64,000 nucleotides of DNA from Geodermatophilus dictyosporus (GTDB taxonomy: Bacteria > Actinomycetota > Actinomycetes > Mycobacteriales > Geodermatophilaceae), in the NCBI RefSeq assembly GCF_900115505.1, contig NZ_FOWQ01000004.1, positions 56,250 to 120,249 of the forward strand, given 5' to 3'. Positions 40,571-50,936 of this stretch are shown piece after piece. Each line of letters opens with the position of its first letter. The stretch's first letter is position 1. The position numbers were made by a program, and so were the translations under genes. The notes beneath the pieces are model-generated. The model was not told the origin of the DNA. It saw only the letters and a program-made list of their open reading frames with translations, and made no database searches.

Positions 40571-42408
40571 GCCTGGGCTCCTTCGCGGACGCTGGGCAGG
40601 CTCTCGCGCCAGCGGTTGGTGACGGGCAGCCGCCGGTCACGGCCGAACGCCTTGAGGCTGATCTTGGTGCCGGGTGCGGACTGCCGGCGCTTGAACTCCG
40701 CGACGTCGACCAGCCGCAGCACCCGCGCCACCACCTCCGGGTCGTGGCCGCGCTCGAGCAGCTGGGCCATGCCGAGGTCGCGGTCGACGTAGTCGGCGAT
40801 CACCGCGTCGAGCTCCTCGTAGGAGGGCAGCGAGTCGCTGTCCTTCTGCCCGGGCGCGAGCTCGGCCGACGGCGGCTTGTCGATCGAGTTCTGCGGGATC
40901 GGCTCGGTCTCGCCGCGCTCGCGGGCGTGCGCGTTGCGCCACCGGGCCAGCTCCCAGACCAGCGTCTTGGGCACGTCCTTGATCGGCGCGAACCCGCCCG
41001 CGGCGTCGCCGTAGAGCGTCGAGTACCCGACGGCGACCTCGCTCTTGTTGCTGGTCGCCAGCAGCAGGTGCCCGTGCTGGTTGGACAGCCCCATGAGCAG
41101 CGTGCCGCGCACCCGCGCCTGCAGGTTCTCCGCCGCCGTCCCGGTGAGCTCCACCGACGCCTCGTACGCGTCGACCATCGGCGCGATCGGCACGGTGGAG
41201 AAGTGCAGGTCCAGCCGGCGCGCGCTGTCCTCGGCGTCGGCGATCGAGTGCTCGCTCGACCACCGTGACGGCAGCGCGACGCCGTGCACGCGGTCGGCGC
41301 CGAGGGCGTCCACCGACAGCGCGGCCACCAGCGCGGAGTCGATGCCGCCGGAGAGGCCGAAGACGACCGACGGGAAGCCGTTCTTGTCGATGAAGTCCCG
41401 CAGCCCCAGCACGAGTGCCCGCCAGACCTCCTCGGGGTCGCTCAGCGGGTCGGCCACGTGCCCCGGCCGCGGCGCGAAGGCGGGCACCGGCTCCTCCGAC
41501 ACGACGGTGCGGGTGACCGTCATCGGCCCGATGCGGCCCGCCCGCCGCTCGGGCACCCGCGCCGGGTCGAGGGTCAGGTCCACGCAGAGCAGGTGCTCGA
41601 CGAACTGCGGCGCCCGGGCGAGCAGCTCGCCGTCGGCGGAGACGGCGAGCGAGTCGCCGTCGAAGACCAGCTCGTCCTGCCCGCCCACCTGGTTGCAGTA
41701 GACGATCGGCGCGCCGGCCTCGGCGGCGCGGCGGCGCACCAGCGGCAGCCGCAGGTCGTCCTTGGCCCGCTCGTAGGGGGAGGCGTTGGGGGAGACGACC
41801 AGGTCGACGCCGGCCTGCCCGGCGACCCCGCACGGCCCGCCCTCGACCCACAGGTCCTCGCAGATGGTCAGCGCGACGTCGGCGCCGTGCAGCCGCACCA
41901 CCGGCAGCTCGGTGCCGGGCACGAAGTAGCGGGCCTCGTCGAAGACGCCGTAGTTGGGCAGGTGCCGCTTGGCGTAGCGGGCGACGACCTGCCCGCCGTG
42001 CAGCAGGGCGGCGGCGTTGCGGGGCTGGCCGCGGCGCGGGTTGGCGTCGCCGGGCCGCTCGTCGTCGGACCCGTCGGCGGCCGGCGGGGTGTCGACGGCG
42101 GCCGGTGCCGGGCCGTGGGTGTGCGCCAGGTACCCGACGACGACGGCGACCCCGCCCAGGCCCTGCCCGGCGAGGGTGGCCGCGAGGTCGACGAGCGCCT
42201 CCTCGCTGGCCGCCGCGAAGGACTCCCGCAGCACGAGGTCCTCGGGCGGGTAGCCGGTGAGCGTCATCTCGGGGAACACCACGAGGTGGGCGCCGTCGTC
42301 GGCGGCCCGCTGCGCCCACTCGACCACCAGCGCGGCGTTGCCCGCCAGGTCGCCGACGCGGGTGTCGACCTGGGCCATCGCGACTCTCAGCTGCACCGGA
42401 CCGTCCAC
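40567..42408 (-). CDS. nadE: NAD+ synthase, glutamine-hydrolysing
   Basis: A 613-residue bifunctional enzyme making NAD+ from deamido-NAD, ATP and glutamine. The N-terminal nitrilase-type glutaminase has its triad in [13 protein letters not shown] (Glu), [12 protein letters not shown] (Lys) and [12 protein letters not shown] (Cys). The C-terminal synthetase has the P-loop [38 protein letters not shown] and [11 protein letters not shown]. This long form is typical of actinobacteria. The GTG at 42408 has CAGACT seven bases upstream; the frame could begin at 42426 but without signal. With nadA it supplies NAD. Confidence 0.95.
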   Translation of the reverse strand: MDGPVQLRVAMAQVDTRVGDLAGNAALVVEWAQRAADDGAHLVVFPEMTLTGYPPEDLVLRESFAAASEEALVDLAATLAGQGLGGVAVVVGYLAHTHGPAPAAVDTPPAADGSDDERPGDANPRRGQPRNAAALLHGGQVVARYAKRHLPNYGVFDEARYFVPGTELPVVRLHGADVALTICEDLWVEGGPCGVAGQAGVDLVVSPNASPYERAKDDLRLPLVRRRAAEAGAPIVYCNQVGGQDELVFDGDSLAVSADGELLARAPQFVEHLLCVDLTLDPARVPERRAGRIGPMTVTRTVVSEEPVPAFAPRPGHVADPLSDPEEVWRALVLGLRDFIDKNGFPSVVFGLSGGIDSALVAALSVDALGADRVHGVALPSRWSSEHSIADAEDSARRLDLHFSTVPIAPMVDAYEASVELTGTAAENLQARVRGTLLMGLSNQHGHLLLATSNKSEVAVGYSTLYGDAAGGFAPIKDVPKTLVWELARWRNAHARERGETEPIPQNSIDKPPSAELAPGQKDSDSLPSYEELDAVIADYVDRDLGMAQLLERGHDPEVVARVLRLVDVAEFKRRQSAPGTKISLKAFGRDRRLPVTNRWRESLPSVREGAQA

Positions 42409-42459
42409 GCCGCACAGTCTGGTCACCGTCGCGCGGCACCGGCCACCGGGTCCGCCGCC

Positions 42460-43242
42460 TCAGTCCCCCAGCAGGGCCGCCAGCTGTTCGGCGTGGTCGC
42501 GCTGGTGGGCGGGGAGGAAGGCCAGCAGGTCGGCCAGCGTCACCGGTCCGTCGGTCCCGTGCACCCCGGCCGCGCCGAGCCGGTCGGGGGCGACCGTCGC
42601 CACCGCCCGCAGCAGCCCGGCCTGCGCGGCCGCGAGCTCCGCGACCAGGACCGCCGGCGGGGTGGCGCGGTAGCCGGCGACCCGGTCGGGGGTGTCGGGG
42701 ACGAAGTCGGCCAGCACCGGTCGCGGTTCGCGCAGCAGGCGCCCGATCCGGTCGGTGAACACCCGCGCGCTGTCGCGCAGGTGCCCGGCCACCTCCCACG
42801 GCGTCCAGTCGAGCTCGCCGGCGTAGGCGGGGAAGTGCCCGAGTGCGACCAGGCGGCGGCGCGCCTCCGGGGACAGCGGTCCGGAGTGCCCGGCGGCCCG
42901 GGCCAGGAGGCCGGCCACCCGGTCCTGCTGCGCGGCGAGCGCGCCCGCCGCGGCGGCCACGGTGCCGGTGGGGGAGAGGGGCGTCGTCGTCACGGCGGCA
43001 GCCTCGCCGTCCCGGACCGCCGTCACCAGCGGCGGGACGGCCGCGGTCCGCCGGGATCCTGCCAGTCCGGCTCGGTCGCCGCGCAGCGCGCGCTGGGCCT
43101 CCGGCGGCCACCGGGCGACGACCTCCGGCCACGTCCGCGCGCCCGGGCGGCGGTGGAGGCGCTGCGCGGCGGTGTCGCCCTCGCGCACCTCCCACCGGAC
43201 GACGAGGTCCTCGGCCGTGGCCAGGCAGGCCAGCTCGGTCAC
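42460..43242 (-). CDS. DinB-like protein with extra N-terminal domain
   Basis: A 260-residue protein. The first 75 residues (TELACLATAEDLVVRWEVRE, RTWPEVVARWPPEAQRALRG) form a small domain not recognised; the remaining 180 are a DinB four-helix bundle (LGHFPAYAGELDWTPWEVAG, HLRDSARVFTDRIGRLL, ending LPAHQRDHAEQL), with three histidines positioned for metal. The GTG at 43242 is chosen as the first codon of the conserved-looking region. Divergent from glnA2, sharing a 148-base regulatory region. Confidence 0.72.
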   Translation of the reverse strand: MTELACLATAEDLVVRWEVREGDTAAQRLHRRPGARTWPEVVARWPPEAQRALRGDRAGLAGSRRTAAVPPLVTAVRDGEAAAVTTTPLSPTGTVAAAAGALAAQQDRVAGLLARAAGHSGPLSPEARRRLVALGHFPAYAGELDWTPWEVAGHLRDSARVFTDRIGRLLREPRPVLADFVPDTPDRVAGYRATPPAVLVAELAAAQAGLLRAVATVAPDRLGAAGVHGTDGPVTLADLLAFLPAHQRDHAEQLAALLGD

Positions 43243-43360
43243 GAGGCGCCGACCTGAGCCGGCGTCGCGGGGGGACCTCCTCGCCGGGACGGCGGGGCGG
43301 CAACAGGGCCGAGCGGGCCCCGTGTGCCGCGCGGCCCGACGGGGCAGGCTGTGCGGGGAC

Positions 43361-43376
43361 GTCACACCCCGGAAAC
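43361..43376 (+). promoter_or_regulatory. Possible single GlnR half-box at glnA2
   Basis: GTCAC, six bases, GAAAC matches one a/b pair of the GlnR consensus gTnAC-n6-GaAAC. It lies 15 bases before the ATG, likely downstream of the transcription start (CAGGCT at 43345-43350), so a repressing role would fit better than activation. Confidence 0.3.
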
Positions 43377-43390
43377 GAGCGGACCCGATC

Positions 43391-44740
43391 ATGGCCAGCA
43401 TGGACCGACAGCAGGAGTTCGTCCTGCGCACCCTCGAGGAACGTGACATCCGCTTCGTGCGGCTGTGGTTCACCGACGTCTCGGGCTACCTCAAGGCCGT
43501 CGCCGTCGCCCCGGCCGAGATCGAGGCCGCCTTCGCCGAGGGCATCGGTTTCGACGGCTCGGCGATCGAGGGCTTCGCCCGCGTCTACGAGTCCGACATG
43601 CTCGCCAAGCCCGACCCGGGCACCTTCCAGGTGATGCCGGCGACGAAGGGCCGGGTCAGCGACACCGCGCGGATGTTCTGCGACATCACGCTGCCCGACG
43701 GGTCGCCGTCGTGGGCCGACCCGCGGCACGTGCTGCGCCGGGCGCTGTCAAAGGCCGCCGACATGGGCTTCACCTTCTACACCCACCCCGAGGTCGAGTT
43801 CTTCCTGCTGGAGGACCTGCCCACCGACGGCCGCCCGCCCCGGCCGGCCGACAACGGCGGCTACTTCGACCTGTCCACGCACAACGTGGCGCACGACTTC
43901 CGCCGGGAGGCGGTCTTCGCCCTCGAGGCGATGGGCATCTCGGTGGAGTTCAGCCACCACGAGGTCGCGCCCGGGCAGCAGGAGATCGACCTGCGCTACG
44001 CCGACGCGCTGTCGATGGCCGACAACGTGATGACGCTGCGGCACGTCGTCCGGGAGGTGGCCCTGGCCCAGGGCGTGCACGCCACGTTCATGCCCAAGCC
44101 GTTCACCGAGCTGGCCGGCTCGGCCATGCACACGCACGTCTCGCTGTTCGAGGGCGACCGCAACGCCTTCCACGACCCGGCCGACCCGATCCGGCTCTCG
44201 GCCACCGGCCGGCAGTTCATCGCCGGGCTGCTCACCCACGCGCGCGAGTTCACCGCCGTCACCAACCAGACGGTGAACTCCTACCGGCGGCTGCTGGCCG
44301 GCACCGAGGCGCCGACGGCGGCCACCTGGGGTCGCGCCAACCGCTCGGCACTGGTGCGGCTGCCCTCGTACAAGCCGAACAAGGGGCAGTCGGCGCGGGT
44401 CGAGGTCCGCTCCCCGGACTCCGCCTGCAACCCGTACCTGACCTTCGCCGTCATCCTGGCCGCGGGGCTGCGGGGCATCGAGAAGGGCTACGAGCTCACC
44501 GCCGAGGCCGAGGACGACGTCTGGTCGCTCACCGACACCGAGCGCCGCGCCGCCGGCTACGAGGACCTCCCCGTGAGCCTCGGCGAGGCACTGACCGCGA
44601 TGCAGGGCAGCGAGCTCGTGGCCGAGACATTGGGCGAGCACGTGTTCGAGTTCTTCCTCCGCAACAAGTGGGAGGAGTTCAACTCCTACCGGCAGAACGT
44701 CACGCCCTTCGAGCTCAAGCGCTACCTGCCCGGCCTGTGA
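43391..44740 (+). CDS. glnA2: Glutamine synthetase, GlnA2 type
   Basis: A 449-residue glutamine synthetase closely matching actinobacterial GlnA2: REFVLRTLEERDIRFVRLWF-like opening (FVLRTLEERDIRFVRLWFTD), GFDGSAIEGFARVYESD, HPEVEFFLLED, SHHEVAPGQQEIDLRYADAL, GSAMHTHVSLFEG, ANRSALVRLPSYKPNKGQSA and SACNPYLTFAVILAAGLRG. It lacks the adenylylated-Tyr loop of GlnA1 (NLYDLPPEE), so GlnE should not regulate it. ATG at 43391 or 43400 are both possible. In mycobacteria it neighbours glnE and panB, as here. GlnA2 serves nitrogen assimilation under special conditions or polyamine use. Confidence 0.94.
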   Translation: MASMDRQQEFVLRTLEERDIRFVRLWFTDVSGYLKAVAVAPAEIEAAFAEGIGFDGSAIEGFARVYESDMLAKPDPGTFQVMPATKGRVSDTARMFCDITLPDGSPSWADPRHVLRRALSKAADMGFTFYTHPEVEFFLLEDLPTDGRPPRPADNGGYFDLSTHNVAHDFRREAVFALEAMGISVEFSHHEVAPGQQEIDLRYADALSMADNVMTLRHVVREVALAQGVHATFMPKPFTELAGSAMHTHVSLFEGDRNAFHDPADPIRLSATGRQFIAGLLTHAREFTAVTNQTVNSYRRLLAGTEAPTAATWGRANRSALVRLPSYKPNKGQSARVEVRSPDSACNPYLTFAVILAAGLRGIEKGYELTAEAEDDVWSLTDTERRAAGYEDLPVSLGEALTAMQGSELVAETLGEHVFEFFLRNKWEEFNSYRQNVTPFELKRYLPGL

Positions 44741-45148
44741 GCCGACGGTCGGCCCCGGAGGTGCGGTGGACGTGGCCGTACCGCGGCACCGTCGTCCGGC
44801 TGACCGCCGAGCAGGGCGGCGGCGGACGGGACCGCCGCGCCCTGACCCGACTCGGGACCGGTACGCCGCGACCGCCGTCGTGTCGCCGTCCACGCCCGAT
44901 GACGGCGTGGCGTCCCTCGTCCTGCAGGGCTCCGACCCGGACCGGCTGACGTCGCCGGCCCGTGCGCGCTGGCTCCTGCCCGGAGCCGGCGCCGCCGCGG
45001 ACGTGGCACCGGGGTCGTGGTCGTGGTGACGGAGGGGCTGCAGCCTCTCGCCTGCGTCCACGTCGAGGACGTCGTCGACGACGGAACGCCCCCGAGGCGG
45101 CCAGGGGGACACCCCGGAGCACGGCCGCAGGACGCGGACGGGGCGCAC
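44741..45148. other. Spacer without a confident gene
   Basis: About 400 bases between glnA2 and the amidotransferase gene. A frame at 44766-45029 shows no recognisable domain and could be decayed sequence; nothing else is supported. Confidence 0.4.
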
Positions 45149-45160
45149 TAACCTCGTCCC

Positions 45161-45898
45161 GTGCCGGACCGCCCCCGCCTGCTCGTCGTCGTCCCCAGCG
45201 AGACCGCTCCGCCCGCCCGGCTGGGGCAGTGGCTGCGCGACGCCGGCCTCGAGCTCGACGAGCGGCACCTCGACGCCGGCGACCCCCTGCCCGCCGACCT
45301 CGCCGGCCACGACGGGCTGCTGGTGATGGGCGGCCCCCAGTCCAGCGTGGACGACGACGCCACCAGCGGACTGGGCCCGGTGCGCGACCTGCTCGCCCGC
45401 GCCCTGGCCGACCGGGTGCCCACCCTGGCGGTCTGCCTCGGCGCGCAGCTGCTGGCCCAGGCCGGCGGCGGGCGGGTGCGGGTCGGCGCCGACGGGCCGG
45501 AGGTGGGCGCCGCGCTGGTGGCCAAGCGGGACGCCGCCGAGCACGACCCGCTGTTCGGCCCGCTGCCGCTGAGCCCCGACGTCGTCCAGTGGCACCACGA
45601 CGAGATCAGCGAGCTGCCCGCCGGCGCCACCCTCCTCGCGAGCAGCCCGCGCTACGCGCACCAGGCCTTCTGCACCGGCCGGGCCTGCTACGGGCTGCAG
45701 TTCCACGTCGAGACCACCCCCGAGATCGTGCGCGAGTGGGCCGAGGGCGACCCCGAGGGCATCGCCTCGACCCGTCTCGACGCGCCGACCGTGGCCGAGC
45801 GCGCCGCCGCGGTGCACCCGGACGTCGAGGAGGTGTGGGCGCCGTTCGCCGCGCGCTTCGCCGACCTGGTCCGGGCGACGAGCACCACGGGGGTCTGA
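45161..45898 (+). CDS. Class I glutamine amidotransferase-like protein
   Basis: A 245-residue GATase1-fold protein resembling the GuaA-like amidotransferases: LLVMGGPQSSVDD, nucleophile in LAVCLGAQLLAQAGGG (Cys), then VVQWHHDEI and the His/Glu pair in YGLQFHVETTPEIV. It may deaminate glutamine or process a gamma-glutamyl compound; the partner is unknown. TAACCT exactly six bases before the GTG supports leaderless start. One base separates it from glnE, so they form an operon; placement beside glnE suggests a role in glutamine metabolism. Confidence 0.85.
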   Translation: MPDRPRLLVVVPSETAPPARLGQWLRDAGLELDERHLDAGDPLPADLAGHDGLLVMGGPQSSVDDDATSGLGPVRDLLARALADRVPTLAVCLGAQLLAQAGGGRVRVGADGPEVGAALVAKRDAAEHDPLFGPLPLSPDVVQWHHDEISELPAGATLLASSPRYAHQAFCTGRACYGLQFHVETTPEIVREWAEGDPEGIASTRLDAPTVAERAAAVHPDVEEVWAPFAARFADLVRATSTTGV

Positions 45899-45899
45899 G

Positions 45900-48800
45900 G
45901 TGTCGGCCACCCGGGAGGTGCCCTGGCGGGCGCGGGTGCGCCTGGCGCGCTTCGGCTTCCTCGACGCCGAGCGGGCCGCGCTGCAGCTGTCCGACCCGGC
46001 CCTGGGCCTGTGGGACCTCGACCGCAACGAGCCCGCCGACCCCGAGGCCGGCCCGGTCGTCTCCGCGCTGGCCCGCGCCGGCGACCCCGACCTCGCCGTC
46101 CGGTCGCTGACCCGGCTGGTCGAGGCGCTCGACGCCGCCGACGCCACCGGCAGCTCCGCCGCGGCGCTGCTGGCCCGGCTGCGCGGCTCGGGCGCGCTGC
46201 GCAGCCGGCTGCTGGCGGTGCTGGGCGCCAGCGCCGGGCTGGCCGACCACCTGGCCGCCCACCCCGGCGACTGGACGGTGCTCGACTCCGACAGCCGCGG
46301 CCCGGTGCGCCCCACCGCACAGGCGCTGGAGCGGCAGATGCTGATGGCCGTCGGCGCCGACCCCGACGACCCGCCGTGGGGCGTCAGGCTGGGCCGGCCC
46401 GCGCCCGACGCGTCCCCGCAGCGGGTGGCCGCGCTCCGGCTGGCCTACCGCCGCGCCGTCCTGTCCCTGGCCGGCCGCGACCTGGGCGAGGGCCTCTCGG
46501 CCGAGGACGTCGCCGCCGAGCTCGCCGACGCCGCGGCCGCGGTCCTGTCCGGCGCGCTGGCGATCGCCGTCGCCGAGCAGCCCGGGAACGCCGCGCCCTG
46601 CCGGCTGGCGGTCATCGCGCTGGGCAAGACCGGCGGCCGGGAGCTCAACTACGTCAGCGACGTCGACGTCGTCTTCGTCGCCGAGCCGGTCGACCCGACC
46701 GACCCCGAGGCACCGGCGCTGCAGAGCGCCACCCGCGTGGCCGCCGCGCTCATGCGGATCTGCCACGAGGCGGCCTGGGAGGTCGACGCGGCGCTGCGGC
46801 CCGAGGGCAAGGCCGGGGCGCTGGTGCGCACGCTGGCCAACCACGCCGCCTACTACCGGCAGTGGGCGAGCACGTGGGAGTTCCAGGCGCTGCTGAAGAT
46901 GCGCCCGGTGGCCGGCGACCCGGACCTGGGCCGCGGCTACGTCGAGGAGCTCTTCCCGCTGGTGTGGCAGGCCGGCGAGCGCCCGGGCTTCGTCGGCGAG
47001 GTGCAGGCGATGCGCCGCCGGGTGGAGGAGAACATCCCGCCCGCGCAGGCCGAGCGGGAGCTCAAGCTCGGCCGCGGCGGGCTGCGCGACGTGGAGTTCG
47101 CCGTCCAGCTGCTGCAGCTGGTGCACGGCCGGGTCGACCTCCGGCTGCGGGTCGGCGGCACGCTGCCGGCGTTGTCGGCGCTGGTCGACGGCGGCTACGT
47201 CGGCCGCGACGACGGCGCGACGCTCATCGCCTCCTACCGCTTCCTGCGCACCGTGGAGCACCGCCTGCAGCTGCTGCGGCTGCGGCGCACCCACCTCCTG
47301 CCCACCGACGAGCAGCAGCTGCGCTGGCTGGCCCGCTCGCTGGGCTACAAGCCCGACCACCGCGGCGACGCCGTCGTCGTGCTGCGGGCGGAGCTGGCGC
47401 TGCACACCCGCGAGGTGCGCCGGCTGCACGAGAAGCTGTTCTACCGGCCGCTGCTGTCGGCGGTGGCCAAGGTGCCGGCCGAGGCCGCCCAGCTGGGCTC
47501 CAGCGCGGCCGGTGACTGGCTGCGGGCGCTGGGGTTCGGCGACCCGCAGGGCGCGCTGCGGCACATGGCGGCACTGTCGGGCGGGGTGTCGCGCTCGGCG
47601 TCGATGCAGAAGTACCTGCTGCCGGTGGTGCTGCAGACGCTCGCCGACTGCGCCGACCCCGACGCCGGGCTGCTGGCCTACCGGCAGGTCAGCGAGGCCC
47701 TCGGCGGCAACCAGTGGTACCTGCGGTTCCTCCGCGACGAGGGCCGGGTGGCCGAGCGGCTGGCCCGCCTCCTGGGCTCGAGCCAGTACGTCGCCGCGCT
47801 GCTCACCCGCACGCCCGAGGCGCTGCGCATCCTCGCCGACGACGCCGAGCTCGAGCCCCGGAGCGCCGAGGCGCTGACCGGTGCCTGGCGGGCCGCCGCC
47901 CGGCGCGCGCCCGACGCCCAGGCCGGCATCCGCGTGGTGCGCTCGCTGCGCCGCACCGAACTGCTGCGGATCGCCGCCGCCGACCTGCTCGGCCGGGTCG
48001 ACGTGGTCCGGGTCGGCCAGGCGCTCACCGCCGTCGCCGTCGCCACCCTGCAGGCCGGCCTCGACGTCGCCGTCCGGGCGTGGGCGCGCGAGTCCGGCAC
48101 CGCCGAGGACGACGTGCCGGTGGACCTCGCGGTCATCGGCATGGGCCGGCTCGGCGGCGGCGAGTTGGGCTACGGCTCCGACGCCGACGTGCTGTTCGTG
48201 CACCGGGCCCGTCCGGGCGCGGAGGAGGCGAGGGCGACCCAGGCGGCGAACGCCATCGCGCACACGCTGCGCCGGCTGCTCGGGGAGCCCGCCCCGGACC
48301 CGGCCTTCGAGGTCGATGCGGACCTGCGCCCCGAGGGCCGGCAGGGCGCGCTGGTGCGCAGCCTGGACGCCTTCCGCGAGTACTACCAGCGCTGGGTGTC
48401 GGTGTGGGAGGTGCAGGCGCTGCTGCGCGCCACCCCGGTGGCCGGCAGCCCGGAGCTGGGTGCGGCCTTCGTCGAGCTGATCGACCCGTTGCGCCACCCC
48501 GCCGAGGGGCTGACCGACGCGCAGGTGGCCGAGATCCGGCGGATCAAGGCGCGGGTGGAACGCGAGCGGCTGCCCCGCGGCGCCGACCCGGCCACCCACA
48601 CCAAGCTCGGCCGCGGCGGGCTGGCCGATGTCGAGTGGACCGTGCAGCTGCTGCAGCTGCAGCACGCCGCCGCGGTGCCCGACCTGCGCCTGCCCTCGAC
48701 GGTGGAGGCGCTGGAGCGGCTGGCGGCCCACGGGCTGCTCGAGGCCGACCAGGCGCAGGTGCTGCGCGAGGCGTGGGAGCTGGCCAGCCGGGCGCGCAAC

Positions 48801-48992
48801 GCCGTCTTCCTGGTCCGCGGCCGGCCCGGTGACCAGCTGCCCCGGCCCGGCCTGGAGCTGGCCGGCGTGGCCCGGGCCAGCGGGTACGGCCCCGACACCG
48901 ACCCCGGGCAGTTCCTCGACGACTACCGGCGCACCACCCGGCACGCCCGCACGGTGGTCGAGCAGGTCTTCTACGGCCGGCCCCCGGCCTGA
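45900..48992 (+). CDS. glnE: Bifunctional GlnA1 adenylyltransferase/adenylyl-removing enzyme
   Basis: A 1030-residue enzyme that adds or removes AMP on a Tyr of GlnA1. It has two nucleotidyltransferase domains with similar active sites: LGKTGGRELNYVSDVDVVFV in the N-terminal (adenylyl-removing) half and MGRLGGGELGYGSDADVLFV in the C-terminal (adenylylating) half. Each is followed by LRPEGKAGALVRTL or LRPEGRQGALVRSL and a PII-type helical bundle (KLGRGGLRDVEFAVQLLQL, KLGRGGLADVEWTVQLLQL). GTG at 45900, one base after the upstream stop. The target, GlnA1, is at the end of this window on the other strand. Confidence 0.96.
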   Translation: MSATREVPWRARVRLARFGFLDAERAALQLSDPALGLWDLDRNEPADPEAGPVVSALARAGDPDLAVRSLTRLVEALDAADATGSSAAALLARLRGSGALRSRLLAVLGASAGLADHLAAHPGDWTVLDSDSRGPVRPTAQALERQMLMAVGADPDDPPWGVRLGRPAPDASPQRVAALRLAYRRAVLSLAGRDLGEGLSAEDVAAELADAAAAVLSGALAIAVAEQPGNAAPCRLAVIALGKTGGRELNYVSDVDVVFVAEPVDPTDPEAPALQSATRVAAALMRICHEAAWEVDAALRPEGKAGALVRTLANHAAYYRQWASTWEFQALLKMRPVAGDPDLGRGYVEELFPLVWQAGERPGFVGEVQAMRRRVEENIPPAQAERELKLGRGGLRDVEFAVQLLQLVHGRVDLRLRVGGTLPALSALVDGGYVGRDDGATLIASYRFLRTVEHRLQLLRLRRTHLLPTDEQQLRWLARSLGYKPDHRGDAVVVLRAELALHTREVRRLHEKLFYRPLLSAVAKVPAEAAQLGSSAAGDWLRALGFGDPQGALRHMAALSGGVSRSASMQKYLLPVVLQTLADCADPDAGLLAYRQVSEALGGNQWYLRFLRDEGRVAERLARLLGSSQYVAALLTRTPEALRILADDAELEPRSAEALTGAWRAAARRAPDAQAGIRVVRSLRRTELLRIAAADLLGRVDVVRVGQALTAVAVATLQAGLDVAVRAWARESGTAEDDVPVDLAVIGMGRLGGGELGYGSDADVLFVHRARPGAEEARATQAANAIAHTLRRLLGEPAPDPAFEVDADLRPEGRQGALVRSLDAFREYYQRWVSVWEVQALLRATPVAGSPELGAAFVELIDPLRHPAEGLTDAQVAEIRRIKARVERERLPRGADPATHTKLGRGGLADVEWTVQLLQLQHAAAVPDLRLPSTVEALERLAAHGLLEADQAQVLREAWELASRARNAVFLVRGRPGDQLPRPGLELAGVARASGYGPDTDPGQFLDDYRRTTRHARTVVEQVFYGRPPA

Positions 48993-49034
48993 CCGCCGGG
49001 TGTGCGGGTCGCACGGACGGGGCACGCTGAGGGG

Positions 49035-49358
49035 GTGAGCTCAGCGCTGCCCGCCGACGACGACCACGACGACCTGCCCGCCGACCTGCCCGTCGACCCC
49101 GCGGCCGCCACCGTCACGCCCTACCGCGACGGGCCGCTCATCGTGCGCGGCGACTTCCGGCTGGTCGACCAGGACGGCACCGAGATCGACCCCGGCCGCA
49201 AGACCGTGGCGCTGTGCCGCTGCGGCAAGTCCGGCATCAAGCCCTTCTGCGACGGCACGCACAAGCGGTCGGGCTTCTCCGCGCCGAGCGCGCCGAGCCG
49301 GCCCCGCCCGGCCGCCGCCATCCGCAGCGCGCCCCGGCAGGGCGACCGGCCCCGCTGA
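49035..49358 (+). CDS. CDGSH iron-sulfur domain protein
   Basis: A 107-residue protein with a MitoNEET-type CDGSH domain: VALCRCGKSGIKPFCDGTHK supplies three Cys and one His for a [2Fe-2S] cluster. The acidic N-terminus and Pro/Arg C-terminus are low complexity. Likely redox or iron-sulfur handling role. The GTG is six bases after CACGCT, the leaderless arrangement. Confidence 0.85.
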   Translation: MSSALPADDDHDDLPADLPVDPAAATVTPYRDGPLIVRGDFRLVDQDGTEIDPGRKTVALCRCGKSGIKPFCDGTHKRSGFSAPSAPSRPRPAAAIRSAPRQGDRPR

Positions 49359-49385
49359 GCGGCCGCCCCGCCGGGGGCCCGGCGG

Positions 49386-50936
49386 CTACTGCGCCTGGAT
49401 GGAGCGGGCCATCCGGACCTGCTCCTCGAGCACGTCGGTGATCCGCGCCTGGACGGCGTCGAGCCGGCCGATCACCTCGCTGGTGGCGTGGATGCCCGCG
49501 GTGACCTGCTCGCTGCTGCTCTGGATGCCGGCGATCTGGTCCGACACCCGCTGGGTCGCCGTCGCCGTCTCCCGGGCGAGGTCCTTGACCTCGCTGGCGA
49601 CGACGGCGAAGCCGCGGCCGGCCTCCCCGGCGCGCGCGGCCTCGATCGTGGCGTTGAGGGCCAGCAGGTTCGTCTGGTCGGCGATGCCGGAGATGATCCG
49701 GATGACCTCGCCGATCGACGTCGACGCCTCGGTCAGCGCGGCCACCTCGGAGGTCATCGAGGAGGCCTGCGCGACCGCGGCCTCGGCCACCTCGCCGGCC
49801 GCGACCGCGGCGCCGCGCAGCCGCTCGACGCTGTCGAGCAGCTCGCGGGAACGCTCGGCGTCGGCCGCGGCGCGGCGGAGGGCGTCCACCCGCTGGGAGA
49901 CCAGGTGCTGCACGTTGCGCAGCGCCGAGGCCCGCGAGTCCGACAGCTCGACGGTCTCGGTGACGAAGAAGTCCATCGTGCCGATGACCTGCCCGTTGGC
50001 GGTGACCGGGAAGCACACGCCCGAGCGCACCCCGGCCCGCCGTGCGGCGGGGGCGCGGACGCAGTCGGTGACCTCGGCGAGGTCGGGGACGAAGACCAGG
50101 TCGCGCTGCCGCCAGGCCCGGCCGGACAGGCCCACGCCCTCGGCGAAGCTGGCGGCCAGGGTGACCTTGCGGAACTCCTCGCCCGCGGAGCCGGACTCGG
50201 TGCGGAAGCGCAGCACCTGCTCGGCCTCGTCGAGCGCCCAGTACGAACCGTAGGCCCAGCCGAACGCCGAGCGCACCGCCTCCAGCGCCGCGCGCAGCAC
50301 CGCCGCCTCGTCGGCGGCCTCGCCGAGGCGGGTGACGACGGCGCTGACGGCGGCCCGGTCGTGCACGGTCTCCCGCTGCGCCGCGGTGGCCAGCGCGGCC
50401 GCGCGCATGGAGGCGAACAGCCGGTGGATGGACTCCCACTTCTCGGTGCGGGAGCCGAAGAAGGGCAGTTGGTGGGGGGTGAGGTACTCGACGACGGCGG
50501 TGACCCGCCCCTCGTCGACGGCGGGGATGAAGCAGCCCTCACGGGCCCCGGCCGCCCACGCCGCGACCCAGCGCGGGTCGGCCCCGCGGGCGGCGGGAGC
50601 GCTGTCGAGGTGCACCGCCCGGCGCTCGCGCACCGCCCTGCCGCCGGTGGCGTCGGGCAGCCGGCCCTCGGCGGGCCGGGCGCCGACCATCGCCGGGGCC
50701 AGCGGGCCGGTCTCGAAGGCGAGGGTGAACCCGCCGCCGGCGCCGGGCACCCAGACCGCGCCGTAGGCCAGGCCGCACGCCTCGGTGAGCGTGCGCACCA
50801 CCGCGACGTGGGCGTCCAGCGGCGTGCGCACCCCGTCGTCGAGGGCGGCGACCACGGCCTCCAGCGTCTCGATGTCCCGGGGCATCGGCGGCAGGGCCGG
50901 GCTGCCGGCCGGGATCGGTTCAGGGCGCCGCCACAT
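49386..50936 (-). CDS. Cytoplasmic chemoreceptor-like protein with two GAF domains
   Basis: A 516-residue protein without membrane segments. Two GAF domains (about 30-165 and 190-330, [18 protein letters not shown]) precede a methyl-accepting signalling hairpin (about 350-516) whose tip reads [24 protein letters not shown]-like core ([20 protein letters not shown]). The signalling segment is short and no che genes or other receptors lie nearby, so it may signal outside classical chemotaxis. The ATG at 50936 has GGAGA upstream; a GTG at 50984 is possible. A pilus- or c-di-GMP-linked role would be speculation. Confidence 0.82.
   Translation of the reverse strand: MWRRPEPIPAGSPALPPMPRDIETLEAVVAALDDGVRTPLDAHVAVVRTLTEACGLAYGAVWVPGAGGGFTLAFETGPLAPAMVGARPAEGRLPDATGGRAVRERRAVHLDSAPAARGADPRWVAAWAAGAREGCFIPAVDEGRVTAVVEYLTPHQLPFFGSRTEKWESIHRLFASMRAAALATAAQRETVHDRAAVSAVVTRLGEAADEAAVLRAALEAVRSAFGWAYGSYWALDEAEQVLRFRTESGSAGEEFRKVTLAASFAEGVGLSGRAWRQRDLVFVPDLAEVTDCVRAPAARRAGVRSGVCFPVTANGQVIGTMDFFVTETVELSDSRASALRNVQHLVSQRVDALRRAAADAERSRELLDSVERLRGAAVAAGEVAEAAVAQASSMTSEVAALTEASTSIGEVIRIISGIADQTNLLALNATIEAARAGEAGRGFAVVASEVKDLARETATATQRVSDQIAGIQSSSEQVTAGIHATSEVIGRLDAVQARITDVLEEQVRMARSIQAQ

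Noticed and set aside
44766-45029. 87-codon open frame after glnA2
   Set aside because: No ribosome site, no leaderless signal and no recognisable domain; low-complexity Arg/Pro content.
45606-49025. 1139-codon minus-strand frame opposite glnE
   Set aside because: Antisense shadow of glnE caused by codon bias; no domains and His/Gln/Arg-rich composition.
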